53,479 bases of DNA from Cyanobacteria bacterium UBA5018 (GTDB taxonomy: Bacteria > Cyanobacteriota > Cyanobacteriia > PCC-6307 > Cyanobiaceae): positions 8,986 through 62,464 of the forward strand of contig DGYA01000043.1 in the NCBI GenBank assembly GCA_002396505.1, written 5' to 3'. The position numbers were made by a program, and so were the translations under genes. Below, one piece after another: positions 1-7,751 of this stretch; within the stretch, counting starts at the first letter, position 1; each line of letters begins with the position of its first letter. The notes beneath the pieces were generated by a model, which saw only the letters and a list, made by a program, of their open reading frames with translations, was not told the DNA's origin and made no database searches.

Positions 1-233
1 GGCTTAGGCTTAGGCTTAGGCTTTATGTGTGAAACCATATTTTATTGTCTTTGGTCATTGATTAAGTCCGCCTTCTCGGCGAATATGATACTTGCCTTCT
101 AGCTAGTCATTCGAGTGGGCAGTGGCAATCAGTAACTTGCTTTAGTTTGTGTGTATCTGTCTTACACTCAAGGCCAGCCTTATCTCAAGCGCCCACTAAC
201 CAACCCCCACGCTCCCCAGCAAAAACCACCCCC
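1..233. other. AT-richer left edge, no gene seen
   Basis: This stretch is clearly richer in A and T than the rest of the window. It opens with four copies of the hexamer GGCTTA, the last ending in T instead of A (1-24). A 25-codon reading frame from 24 to 103 is the only plus-strand start of note, and nothing supports it as a gene. It lies downstream of the minus-strand dehydrogenase gene, so it could hold that operon's 3' end. Confidence 0.5.
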
Positions 234-1163
234 TCACCCCATAAACCACCGCGCCAACGCCGACACATCTTCCTCCCCATGACCCGCCGCCATCAGCGCC
301 TCTTCGATTGCCGCCACTTTTTCGCTTATCGGCAGTTGCAGTCCGGTTTCGGCGGCGGCGGCTAGGGCGATGGCCAGGTCTTTGCGGTGCAGTTCCAGTT
401 TGAAGCCCAGCGGATAATTATTGGAGAGCATGTTGGCGGCCCGGTGCTTCAGGGCCCAGGAGCCGGCTGCGCCATCGCCTAGGGCTGCGCACACCTGCTG
501 CATCGGTAGTCCTAGCCGCTGGCCCAGGGCCATGGCTTCCGCCACCGCTGCGTAGCTGCCCGCCACCAGCACTTGATTCACTGCCTTCACCCGCTGGCCC
601 GCACCCACCGCCCCGAAGCGGCTGATGCGGCTGCCCACTGCGGCCAGCAGCGGCCGGGCCCGTTCCAGATCCTCGGCGGCCCCGCCCACCAACACTGAGA
701 GGGTGCCGGCTTTGGCCCCCTCGGTGCCGCCGGTTACCGGGGCATCGATATAGGCCACGCCCCGCTGCGCCAGCTCACTTGCCAGGGCTTCACTGGTGGC
801 GGGGGCGATGGTGGAGAAGTCGATCACCAGGCTGCCGGGGGCCAGGCCGTGGATGGCGGAATCTTCACCCTCGATCAACACCTGGCGCACGGCGTTGTCG
901 TCGCTGAGGCAGAGGCAGAGCAGGGGGGCGGCGGCGGCAGCCGCTGCCGGGGTGGCCGCCCGCTGGGCCCCCTGCTGGGCCAGGGGGGCTTCCCGCTGGC
1001 GATTGCGGTTGTGCACTGTGAGCGCAAAACCCGCCTGCAGCAGGTTGGTGGCCATCGGCGCACCGAGGGCGCCAAGGCCAATGAAGCCAACTTGTTGCTG
1101 CTGTTTGGGTTGTTGCTGATCAGGCTGTTGCTGATCAGGTTTTTGTTGTTCAGGCCCGCTCAA
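234..1163 (-). CDS. NAD(P)-dependent 3-hydroxyisobutyrate dehydrogenase-family oxidoreductase
   Basis: The 309-residue protein belongs to the beta-hydroxyacid dehydrogenase family, which oxidises or reduces small hydroxyacids with NAD(P). The Rossmann motif GLGALG is at about residues 29-34, and the family's substrate motif (DAPVTGGTEGA) follows near residue 140. The catalytic lysine lies in GQRVKAVNQ near residue 190. The substrate cannot be read from sequence: tartronate semialdehyde, succinic semialdehyde or glyoxylate reductase activity are all possible. The only in-frame start is a TTG at 1161-1163, which overlaps the end of chlM by 14 bp, so it is probably translated after chlM. Between start and Rossmann fold is an odd glutamine-rich segment (three DQQQ/KQQQ-type units, residues 6-24) that typical members lack. 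Confidence 0.88.
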   Translation of the reverse strand: MSGPEQQKPDQQQPDQQQPKQQQQVGFIGLGALGAPMATNLLQAGFALTVHNRNRQREAPLAQQGAQRAATPAAAAAAAPLLCLCLSDDNAVRQVLIEGEDSAIHGLAPGSLVIDFSTIAPATSEALASELAQRGVAYIDAPVTGGTEGAKAGTLSVLVGGAAEDLERARPLLAAVGSRISRFGAVGAGQRVKAVNQVLVAGSYAAVAEAMALGQRLGLPMQQVCAALGDGAAGSWALKHRAANMLSNNYPLGFKLELHRKDLAIALAAAAETGLQLPISEKVAAIEEALMAAGHGEEDVSALARWFMG

Positions 1164-1917
1164 AAGCGATCAAGCGAGAGAAATAAAATGGTGCCTGGTT
1201 GAGGCTGCGGCGCACGGGCCGGAAGCCGGCGGCCTCGGCGGCGGCCACTATGCCCGCCTCTCTCAGGGTGTAGGCCCGGGTGGTTTTGCTGGGGCCGGGG
1301 AACAGTTGGCCGATGCCCTTGAGCAGGGCCAGCAGAGGCGTGTAGGGGGCAAAGCTCACAATCAAATGCTTTTCGGCCATCGAGGCCAGGTGATTCACCA
1401 TCCCTTCCGCCAGTTGTTGGGGATAGTGAATAAATACATCCAGGCAGATCACCGTTTCATAGCTACCGCTGAGGCTCTCCAGATCGGAGCTGCTGAACTG
1501 CAGTTGATCGCTGCTAATCGACGCCTCGCTGGCGCGGCGGCTGGCCTCGGCCACCATCGCCGCCGACAGGTCGCTGGCGGCGATGCGGCCGGCGCCGAGT
1601 TGGGCCAGGGGGATGCTCAGGCTACCCACGCCACAGCCGGCATCGCAGAAGCTGCGGCTCGCCAAATTGCCCTGCTCCCCCAGCCAGGCCAATACATTAT
1701 CTACGGTTTTTTGATGGCCAATACGGATATTGCGCTGAACCTTGTTTACATCTTCGCTATCGCTATAGATGCGATTCCAGCGCTCGAAGCCAGTGGTTTC
1801 GAAATAGCCTTTTACCTCGGCTTTCTCCGCATCCGCCTGGTCGCTGCTGGAGCTCGCGGTGGCCTGGCTCGCGGGGCTGGGATCAACCAGTGGATCCAGC
1901 TGGGGTTCAGGGGCCAT
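1150..1917 (-). CDS. chlM: Magnesium-protoporphyrin IX methyltransferase
   Basis: ChlM transfers a methyl group from S-adenosylmethionine to the C13 propionate of Mg-protoporphyrin IX, the step after magnesium chelatase in chlorophyll synthesis. The 255-residue protein has the characteristic GYFETTGFERWNRIY segment (residues 37-51) and the SAM-binding motif DAGCGVG (92-98). The C-terminal half (YTLREAGIVAAAEAAGF) also fits the family. The first 35 residues are low-complexity, rich in S, A and P, as is common in picocyanobacterial versions. The start is an ATG. It lies 63 bp downstream of nagA on the same strand, and its stop lies inside the start of the next dehydrogenase gene, so the three genes probably form one transcript. 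Confidence 0.96.
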   Translation of the reverse strand: MAPEPQLDPLVDPSPASQATASSSSDQADAEKAEVKGYFETTGFERWNRIYSDSEDVNKVQRNIRIGHQKTVDNVLAWLGEQGNLASRSFCDAGCGVGSLSIPLAQLGAGRIAASDLSAAMVAEASRRASEASISSDQLQFSSSDLESLSGSYETVICLDVFIHYPQQLAEGMVNHLASMAEKHLIVSFAPYTPLLALLKGIGQLFPGPSKTTRAYTLREAGIVAAAEAAGFRPVRRSLNQAPFYFSRLIAFERA

Positions 1918-1980
1918 CGGCGGTGGGGAATTGCGCCGGATCCTAGGCAGTGTGCAGGGGGCAAGCCAGCTCTCGCCAGC

Positions 1981-3186
1981 TCAGCCGGGGTGGCCAGGGC
2001 TGCCAAGGCTGTCGCTGGGCCGGCGCCAGCTCAATTCCGCGCCCCTGCCGCTCCAGCGCAGGCACTCCACCAGGGGCCGCCCCAGCAGCTGCTGCTGCAT
2101 AGGGCGCCTCTCGCCCAGCACCCGGCGGGGATGCAGGGTCGCCGCCGCAATTGCCTGCTCCGGCGGCGCCCCCCAGCTGGCCAGCCGCCGCACCCCCTCC
2201 AGCAGCGGCAGGGTCACCCCCGCCAACGTGCCGTCCTCCAGGCGACAGCTGCCGTCGGCCACGATCAGCAGCCGCTCGTCCCAGCGGTGCCGCCCCTCCC
2301 CCAGGCCGTAGGGCGCCAGGGCATCGCTCACCAGCACCAGCTGCTCCGGCGCCAGCCGCATCAGCAGCAGCGCCATCGAGGGGGCCACATGCACCCCATC
2401 GGCGATCAGCCCCAGAGCCACCTGGCCCCGCAGCAGGGCGGCTGCGATCGGTCCGGGGGCCCGGTGCCCCAGGCCCGCCATGGCATTGAAGCTGTGGGTG
2501 AGCATGGTCACCCCCGCCGCAAAGGCCGCCTGGGCCTGGCTTTCGTTGGCGTCGCTGTGGCCCAGGCTCACCGCTATTTCGCGCCGCTTCAATGCGGCGA
2601 TCAGCTCGGCGGACCCCTCCAGCTCCGGCGCCAGGGTCACCAGGGCGATGTCGGCAGTAGGCCCGCCGCGGAAGCCAGCGATGCGCTCGGCCAGGGCCGC
2701 CAGGCTGGGCGCACATATGTGGGCCAGGGGGTGGGCGCCTCGCCGCGCCGGCGCCAGGAAGGGCCCCTCCAGGTGGGCCCCCAGCAGCTGGCAATGGCCC
2801 GCTCGCCGCTGCTGCCGCGCCGTCGCCAGCACCTGCAGCGATTGCCTCAGGGCCCCCACGCCGCAGGTCACCAGGGTGGGGCAGATGGCCTCAACCCCAT
2901 CGCGCCAGAGCAGCTCCCGCAACGCCTCCAGCTGGGGCAACTGGGCCTCGCCCAGCTCCGGGAAGGCCAGCCCCAGCCCGCCATTGATTTGCAGGTCTAC
3001 CCCCGCCAAGCTCAGCCAATCCCCCTGCCAGTCCTCGCCGGCGGCGGCCGTGCCCGCCGCGATCGGCTGCAGCTGGCTGATCCTCTGGTCGTCGTCGATG
3101 GCCAGCCGCCAGCGCGGCGCTGCCCCATCGCCCCCCTCGCCGCTTCCGGGTACTCCAGCCAGGCGAACGTTGCTGATCCAGCGCAT
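1981..3186 (-). CDS. nagA: N-acetylglucosamine-6-phosphate deacetylase
   Basis: NagA removes acetate from GlcNAc-6-phosphate, giving glucosamine-6-phosphate in amino-sugar recycling. The frame is open further upstream, but the product becomes family-like at the ATG at 3184-3186 (MRWISNVRLAG), giving 401 residues. Amidohydrolase features in order: metal-site glutamate in GAHLEGPFL, histidines in SLGHSDA and HSFNAM, substrate motif LIADGVHVAP, and catalytic aspartate in VSDALAPYG. It diverges from purE with a 47-bp gap, so both promoters must sit in or next to that gap. The dense alanine/arginine content matches the neighbours, with no sign of recent transfer. Confidence 0.93.
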   Translation of the reverse strand: MRWISNVRLAGVPGSGEGGDGAAPRWRLAIDDDQRISQLQPIAAGTAAAGEDWQGDWLSLAGVDLQINGGLGLAFPELGEAQLPQLEALRELLWRDGVEAICPTLVTCGVGALRQSLQVLATARQQRRAGHCQLLGAHLEGPFLAPARRGAHPLAHICAPSLAALAERIAGFRGGPTADIALVTLAPELEGSAELIAALKRREIAVSLGHSDANESQAQAAFAAGVTMLTHSFNAMAGLGHRAPGPIAAALLRGQVALGLIADGVHVAPSMALLLMRLAPEQLVLVSDALAPYGLGEGRHRWDERLLIVADGSCRLEDGTLAGVTLPLLEGVRRLASWGAPPEQAIAAATLHPRRVLGERRPMQQQLLGRPLVECLRWSGRGAELSWRRPSDSLGSPGHPG

Positions 3187-3233
3187 CCCGGGCCCAGGGG
3201 GAGAATGGCTCCATCCTGAGTGCCCCGCCGCCC

Positions 3234-3800
3234 TTGAGCGCCTCCCCCGCCTCCGCTGGCGCCGCCAGTGCCCCGGCCCCCCAGCCCGCAAAGGTGGCGG
3301 TGGTGATGGGCAGCGACTCCGATCTGGCCACCATGCAACCGGCGGTGGCGATGCTCGATCGCTTTGGCCTGGCCAGCGAAGTGCGGGTGTTATCGGCCCA
3401 TCGCACGCCCCTGGAGATGCTGCAATTTGCCCAGCAGGCTGCATCCCGGGGCCTGCAGGTGCTGATCGCCGGCGCCGGTGGCGCCGCCCATCTGCCCGGC
3501 ATGTTGGCCTCGCTCACCACCCTGCCGGTGATCGGCGTGCCGGTGCAGAGCAAGGCGCTTTCGGGGGTGGATTCGCTGCATTCGATCGTGCAGATGCCCG
3601 CTGGCATTCCGGTGGCCACGGTGGCGATCGGCAATGGCGCCAATGCCGGCCTGCTGGCGGTGCAGATCCTGGCGCTGGCAGATAGCCAGCTGGCCGCCGA
3701 GCTGCTCGCCTACCGGGCCGAGCTGCACGGCCAGGTGCGGGCCAAGGATGAGCGGCTGCAGCAGTTGGGCAGTACCGCCTACCTGGCCCAGATGGCCTGA
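3234..3800 (+). CDS. purE: 5-(carboxyamino)imidazole ribonucleotide mutase
   Basis: PurE moves the carboxyl group of N5-CAIR to carbon 4, a mid-pathway step of purine synthesis that needs PurK as partner. The 188-residue product has the phosphate/active-site loop GSDSD (26-30), the conserved SAHRTP (54-59) and the catalytic-loop histidine in AGGAAHLPGM (His87). The chosen start is TTG at 3234, the only useful in-frame start close to the first beta strand. It gives an alanine/proline-rich leader of about 20 residues. The gene diverges from nagA and is followed after 11 bp by the permease gene, so the two are probably co-transcribed. Confidence 0.96.
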   Translation: MSASPASAGAASAPAPQPAKVAVVMGSDSDLATMQPAVAMLDRFGLASEVRVLSAHRTPLEMLQFAQQAASRGLQVLIAGAGGAAHLPGMLASLTTLPVIGVPVQSKALSGVDSLHSIVQMPAGIPVATVAIGNGANAGLLAVQILALADSQLAAELLAYRAELHGQVRAKDERLQQLGSTAYLAQMA

Positions 3801-3811
3801 GGGATTACACG

Positions 3812-4969
3812 ATGCTCGAACGATTGGTGTTGCCCCCCTGGTTGCGGTTCGGCCTGGCCCTGCCGCTGCTGGTGCTCAATCTCTGGGTGCTGCGCCAGTT
3901 GCTGCTGCCGCTGGCGCCCTTTCCAGCTCTGTTTCTGGCCGCCGCCCTGCTGGCCTTTTTGCTGGATCTGCCCAGCCGCTGGCTGGTGGACCAGGGCCTG
4001 CCTCGAGCCCTGGCAAATTTGTTGGTGCTGGGTGTGGCCTTCGGGGGCGTGGTGCTGGCGGTGCTGTGGCTGCTGCCGCGGCTGATCACCCAGCTCGATG
4101 AGCTGATCACCACCCTGCCCGGTTGGCTGTCCCAGGGTGAAAGCCTGCTCAGCCAGCTGCAGCAGTGGGCTGTGGCCAAGGGTCTGCCCACCGATTTCGG
4201 CGACCTCAGCAGCGATCTGATCAGCCGCACCAGCAAATTGGCTAGCCAGCTCAGCCAGCAGGTGCTCAGTTTGCTCGGGGCCACGCTGGGCCTCACCGTG
4301 AACACCGTAATCGTGCTGGTGCTCACCGTGTTTCTTTTGCTGGGGGGCGAGCGGATCGCCGCCGGCCTGGCCAAATGGCTGCCGCCGGGGGTGCGGGGCC
4401 TGATCACTGGCACCCTCTATCGCACCTTCCGCGGTTACTTCGCCGGCCAGGTGGTGCTGGCCTTGATCCTCAGCGGTCTGCAGATAATTGTCTTCACCCT
4501 GGTGGGCATTCCCTACGGCGTGTTGTTTGCTGTGGCGATCGGTTTCACCACCTTGATTCCCTATGCCAGCGCCGTTACGATTGTGCTGGTGAGCCTGCTG
4601 CTGGCCCTGCAAAATCCCCGCCAGGGCCTGGAGGTGCTGGTGGCGGCTATCTCTGTGGGCCAGGTGGTGGACCAGGTGATCCAACCCCGCCTGATGGGCA
4701 GCATCGTGGGCCTGCAGCCCGCCTGGCTGTTGATCAGCCTGCCGATCGGGGCCAGGCTCGGCAGCCTGCTGGGCTTGGGCGAATTGCTCGGCCTGCTGCT
4801 GGCGGTGCCGCTAGCTAGCTGCACCAAGACCTACCTCGATGCCTGGGGGGGCCAGCTGCGCCGCCATGAGAGTGAGGATCAAGCTGAATTCCCCAGTTCC
4901 CCACTCCCTGAGCCCCTTGGTGCGCCAATCAGTGCACCCACCGCTCCGCCTATTGATTTGGCTGGATAA
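3812..4969 (+). CDS. AI-2E family (PerM/UPF0118) membrane transporter
   Basis: The 385-residue integral membrane protein has the layout of the AI-2E transporter family: two hydrophobic helices near the N-terminus, a soluble amphipathic middle segment (about residues 95-165), then five or more hydrophobic stretches. The family's conserved C-terminal block is present (QIIVFTLVGIPYG, then DQVIQPRLMGSIVGLQPAW). Known members export autoinducer-2 or act as Na+/H+ antiporters, and the substrate here is unknown. The last 40 residues after the final helix are a low-complexity S/P/A tail. It follows purE by 11 bp on the same strand. Its stop codon is the first part of a 21-bp-period direct repeat shared with the convergent cysC end. 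Confidence 0.88.
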   Translation: MLERLVLPPWLRFGLALPLLVLNLWVLRQLLLPLAPFPALFLAAALLAFLLDLPSRWLVDQGLPRALANLLVLGVAFGGVVLAVLWLLPRLITQLDELITTLPGWLSQGESLLSQLQQWAVAKGLPTDFGDLSSDLISRTSKLASQLSQQVLSLLGATLGLTVNTVIVLVLTVFLLLGGERIAAGLAKWLPPGVRGLITGTLYRTFRGYFAGQVVLALILSGLQIIVFTLVGIPYGVLFAVAIGFTTLIPYASAVTIVLVSLLLALQNPRQGLEVLVAAISVGQVVDQVIQPRLMGSIVGLQPAWLLISLPIGARLGSLLGLGELLGLLLAVPLASCTKTYLDAWGGQLRRHESEDQAEFPSSPLPEPLGAPISAPTAPPIDLAG

Positions 4970-5005
4970 TGCTAATCAGGCTGGAAATTATGCTAATCAG
5001 GCTGG
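4969..5005. repeat. Two-copy 16-bp direct repeat at convergent gene ends
   Basis: The 16-bp sequence ATGCTAATCAGGCTGG occurs at 4969-4984 and again at 4990-5005, a 21-bp period. The second copy contains the cysC stop (CTA on this strand, 4993-4995). The first copy therefore offers a second in-frame cysC stop exactly seven codons further on. The permease stop TAA ends at the first base of copy one. Confidence 0.85.
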
Positions 5006-5652
5006 GGAATGATGCCCTGGCTCTCCAGGTAGGCGAGCACCTGGATCACGGATTCTTCCAGGTTTTTGCTGCCGGTATTCACCATCAATTCGGGATGCTC
5101 CGGGGCCTCGTAGGGGCTGGAGATGCCGGTGAACTCGCGGATCTGGCCGGCTCTGGCCTTGGCGTAGAGCCCCTTGGTGTCCCGTTCTTCGCACACCGCC
5201 AGATCGGCGGCGCAGTGGATCTCGATGAAGTCGCCCTCACTCACCAGCTGGCGGGCCCGGTCGCGATCGGCCTTGAATGGAGAAACGAAGGCGGTGAGTA
5301 CCACCACCCCGGCATCGACAAACAGCTTGGCCACCTCGCCAATGCGGCGGATATTTTCCACCCGATCGGCATCGGAAAAGCCCAGGTCTTGGCATAGCCC
5401 ATGGCGCACGTTGTCGCCATCGAGTACATAGCAAGCCAGCCCCTGTTCAAACAGGGCCGAGTTCACCGCATTGGCCAGGGTGCTCTTGCCGGAGCCACTC
5501 AGGCCCGTGAACCAGAGGATGGCGCTGCGGTGCCCCCGCTGGTGCTGGCGGGCGGCCCGGGTCACGGTGGAGTGGTGCCAAGCGATGTTGGTGGCTGCAC
5601 CGCGACTGGTGAGCTCGCCATAGGCGGGGTTGGGGGCGGGGCTGGAGGTCAT
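4993..5652 (-). CDS. cysC: Adenylylsulfate (APS) kinase
   Basis: CysC phosphorylates adenosine 5'-phosphosulfate to PAPS in sulfate assimilation. The 219-residue protein carries the P-loop GLSGSGKS (50-57), the APS-binding block DGDNVRHGL (about 77-85), the segment RRIGEVAKLF, and the lid sequence DTKGLYAKA. Its length is normal for the stand-alone kinase. The N-terminal NIAWHHSTV segment is typical of cyanobacterial CysC. The start is an ATG. It is convergent with the AI-2E-family gene and shares a duplicated stop region with it. No other sulfur gene is adjacent. Confidence 0.96.
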   Translation of the reverse strand: MTSSPAPNPAYGELTSRGAATNIAWHHSTVTRAARQHQRGHRSAILWFTGLSGSGKSTLANAVNSALFEQGLACYVLDGDNVRHGLCQDLGFSDADRVENIRRIGEVAKLFVDAGVVVLTAFVSPFKADRDRARQLVSEGDFIEIHCAADLAVCEERDTKGLYAKARAGQIREFTGISSPYEAPEHPELMVNTGSKNLEESVIQVLAYLESQGIIPQPD

Positions 5653-6016
5653 CGTCTGCGGCGCAGGGGCGAGCCAGAGGTGGGCTGAGCGACTCCATTA
5701 TCCCTGAAGCTGATTCGTTTCCCTTGGCAGCGACTCTCCCCAGCCGGCAGTTTTCCTAAACGGCTGCCTGCGATAAAGGTAATTTGCTGTAGCCAATTCC
5801 GCCTTAAGGACGGCTAGAATGATATTGAATTACGCTGCTTTCAAGTCGCGTTCTTCTTGTGTTGAGCCACGATAAGTGTGGCGATGGTTGGCATATCTCT
5901 GGCCTGCGGAGGTGGAACAGGTGATTATTGCTGGTGCCATCACATGCCTTTGCTCTGCCTAGTCGTGGCCCATCTCCAGGAGCTGGCCCCGTTTATTCGC
6001 AAGCGCTGGCCCCGCG
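5653..6016. other. 364-bp intergenic region, no supported gene
   Basis: The region lies between the starts of the minus-strand cysC and the 3' end of the minus-strand SUI1 gene. It must hold the cysC promoter. A plus-strand reading frame from 5878 begins with a cysteine/glycine-rich stretch but runs on antisense to the SUI1 gene and looks spurious. I see no clear terminator or structured RNA. Confidence 0.5.
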
Positions 6017-6340
6017 TCAGCCGCCGGCCTGCTTGGGCCGGAAGCCAGCCCGCTCCAGGGCCGCCAGGGCGGTGCTCACCTGGTCGCCCTGCAGTTCGAT
6101 CACGCCCTCCTTCACGGTGCCGCCGGTGCCGGCCTCGGCCTTCAGCTGCTTGAGCAGGGCCTTGAGCTCGGCTTCCGGGATGGCCAGGCCGGTGATCGCC
6201 GTTACCAACTTGCCGCCCTTGCCCGCTTTGGTGCGCTGCACCCTCACCCGTTGCTGGGCCTTGGCCGTGGCGCTGGGGGTGGCCTGCGGCCGGGCCAGGC
6301 TCTCGGCACTACTGAATTCCTGCCAGCCGCCCTTGGCCAT
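6017..6340 (-). CDS. SUI1/eIF1-type translation initiation factor-like protein (YciH family)
   Basis: This 107-residue protein has a flexible N-terminus of about 30 residues and then one SUI1 domain. The domain includes VRVQRTKAGKGGK, the pair LLKQLKAEAGTGGTVKEG and the ending LQGDQVSTALAALERAGFRPK. Bacterial YciH-like proteins resemble eukaryotic eIF1 and can affect start-codon selection in vitro, though their role in cyanobacteria is not settled. The start ATG is well placed. The gene is divergent from trpB with 137 bp between the starts, and that gap holds a perfect 17-bp tandem duplication. Confidence 0.92.
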   Translation of the reverse strand: MAKGGWQEFSSAESLARPQATPSATAKAQQRVRVQRTKAGKGGKLVTAITGLAIPEAELKALLKQLKAEAGTGGTVKEGVIELQGDQVSTALAALERAGFRPKQAGG

Positions 6341-6390
6341 CGGCCGATCGCTCCCCTGGAACCTTCGCTTTGAACCATCGTGGCAGGCGG

Positions 6391-6424
6391 GTTATCAGGG
6401 CAGGCCAGTTATCAGGGCAGGCCA
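6391..6424. repeat. Perfect tandem duplication of a 17-bp unit
   Basis: The unit GTTATCAGGGCAGGCCA occurs at 6391-6407 and directly again at 6408-6424. It lies between the divergent SUI1-type gene and trpB, 54 bp before the trpB start, where promoter or operator elements would be expected. No regulatory function is shown by the sequence alone. Confidence 0.9.
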
Positions 6425-6477
6425 GGCGGGTCGGTGGCCTTGTCTGCCTACGCTGGCACCCAGCGATGTAGCCGCCC

Positions 6478-7734
6478 GTGACCCTTACCCATCCAGCCCT
6501 GCAGGCCGGTCTGGCGGCCCTGCAACCAGCCGTGCGGCCCGATGCCAGCGGCCGCTTTGGCCCCTTTGGCGGCCAGTACGTGCCGGAAACCCTGATGCCG
6601 GCCCTGGCCGAGCTGGAGCGGGCCGCCGCCGAGGCCTGGGCCGATCCGGCCTTCACCACCCGGCTGAACCACTTGTTGAAAACCTACGTGGGCCGCGCCA
6701 CTCCCCTCTACGAAGCGGAGCGGTTGACCGCCCACTACGCCCGGCCAGAGGGCGGGCCTCGCATTTGGCTGAAGCGGGAAGACCTCAACCACACCGGAGC
6801 CCATAAGATCAATAACGCCCTCGGCCAGGCGCTGCTGGCCCTGCGCATGGGCAAGCGGCGGATCATCGCCGAGACCGGTGCCGGTCAGCACGGCGTGGCC
6901 ACGGCAACGGTATGCGCCCGTTTCGGCCTGGATTGCGTGATCTACATGGGCGCTGAGGACATGCGCCGCCAGGCCCTGAATGTGTTCCGCATGCGCCTGC
7001 TCGGGGCCAGGGTGGAGCCGGTGACGGCCGGCAGCGCCACCCTCAAGGACGCCACCAGCGAAGCCATCCGCGACTGGGTCACCAACGTGGAGTCCACCCA
7101 CTACATCCTCGGTTCGGTGGCCGGCCCCCATCCCTATCCGATGCTGGTGCGCGACTTCCACGCCGTGATCGGCCAGGAGGCCAAGGCCCAGTGCGCCGAG
7201 GCCTTCGGGGGGCTGCCCGATGTGCTGATCGCCTGCGTTGGCGGCGGCTCCAATGCCATGGGGCTATTCCATGCCTTCGTGCCCGATACCAGCGTGCGGC
7301 TGATTGGCGTTGAAGCGGCCGGCGAGGGGGTGGCCAGCGGCCGCCATGCCGCCACGATTACCGAGGGCCGGGTGGGCGTACTGCATGGCGCCATGAGTTT
7401 GCTGCTCCAGGACGCCGAGGGTCAGGTGCAGGAGGCCCACTCGATCAGCGCCGGCCTGGATTACCCGGGCGTGGGGCCTGAACACAGCTATCTGCGCCAG
7501 ATTGGCCGGGCCGAATACGCCGCCGTCACCGACGACCAGGCCCTCGATGCCCTGCGCCGGGTGAGTGAGCTGGAGGGGATCATCCCGGCCCTGGAAACCG
7601 CCCATGCCTTCGCCGCCCTGGAATGGCTCTGTCCCCAGCTGGCCCCAGGCACCGAGGTGGTGCTCAACCTCTCCGGCCGCGGCGACAAGGACGTAAACAC
7701 CGTGGCCGAGCGGCTGGGCGGTCGGCTGGCATAA
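6478..7734 (+). CDS. trpB: Tryptophan synthase beta subunit
   Basis: TrpB condenses indole with L-serine using pyridoxal phosphate, as the beta half of the alpha2-beta2 tryptophan synthase. The 418-residue protein has the N-terminal GRFGPFGGQYVPETLMPAL block, the PLP lysine in HTGAHKINNAL (Lys110), the phosphate-binding GGGSNAMG loop near residue 260 and the C-terminal SGRGDKD. This is the TrpB1 type, which works with TrpA. The start is a GTG at 6478, and the leader THPALQAGLAALQ precedes the conserved region. trpA is not in the window. The gene is convergent with hrcA, with only 17 bp between stops. Confidence 0.97.
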   Translation: MTLTHPALQAGLAALQPAVRPDASGRFGPFGGQYVPETLMPALAELERAAAEAWADPAFTTRLNHLLKTYVGRATPLYEAERLTAHYARPEGGPRIWLKREDLNHTGAHKINNALGQALLALRMGKRRIIAETGAGQHGVATATVCARFGLDCVIYMGAEDMRRQALNVFRMRLLGARVEPVTAGSATLKDATSEAIRDWVTNVESTHYILGSVAGPHPYPMLVRDFHAVIGQEAKAQCAEAFGGLPDVLIACVGGGSNAMGLFHAFVPDTSVRLIGVEAAGEGVASGRHAATITEGRVGVLHGAMSLLLQDAEGQVQEAHSISAGLDYPGVGPEHSYLRQIGRAEYAAVTDDQALDALRRVSELEGIIPALETAHAFAALEWLCPQLAPGTEVVLNLSGRGDKDVNTVAERLGGRLA

Positions 7735-7751
7735 CTGGGCGGGCTCGGGGG

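Noticed and set aside
1943..2794. 283-codon minus-strand frame overlapping nagA in another frame
   Set aside because: Arginine/glycine/proline-rich shadow frame; nagA has the amidohydrolase motifs in its own frame.
4969..5397. 142-codon frame on the plus strand opposite cysC
   Set aside because: It is a complementary-frame shadow of cysC, which has clear P-loop and APS kinase motifs.
5878..6153. Cys/Gly-rich small peptide candidate before the SUI1 gene
   Set aside because: The C-terminal two thirds are antisense to the SUI1-type gene and arginine/proline-rich, as expected of a shadow frame.
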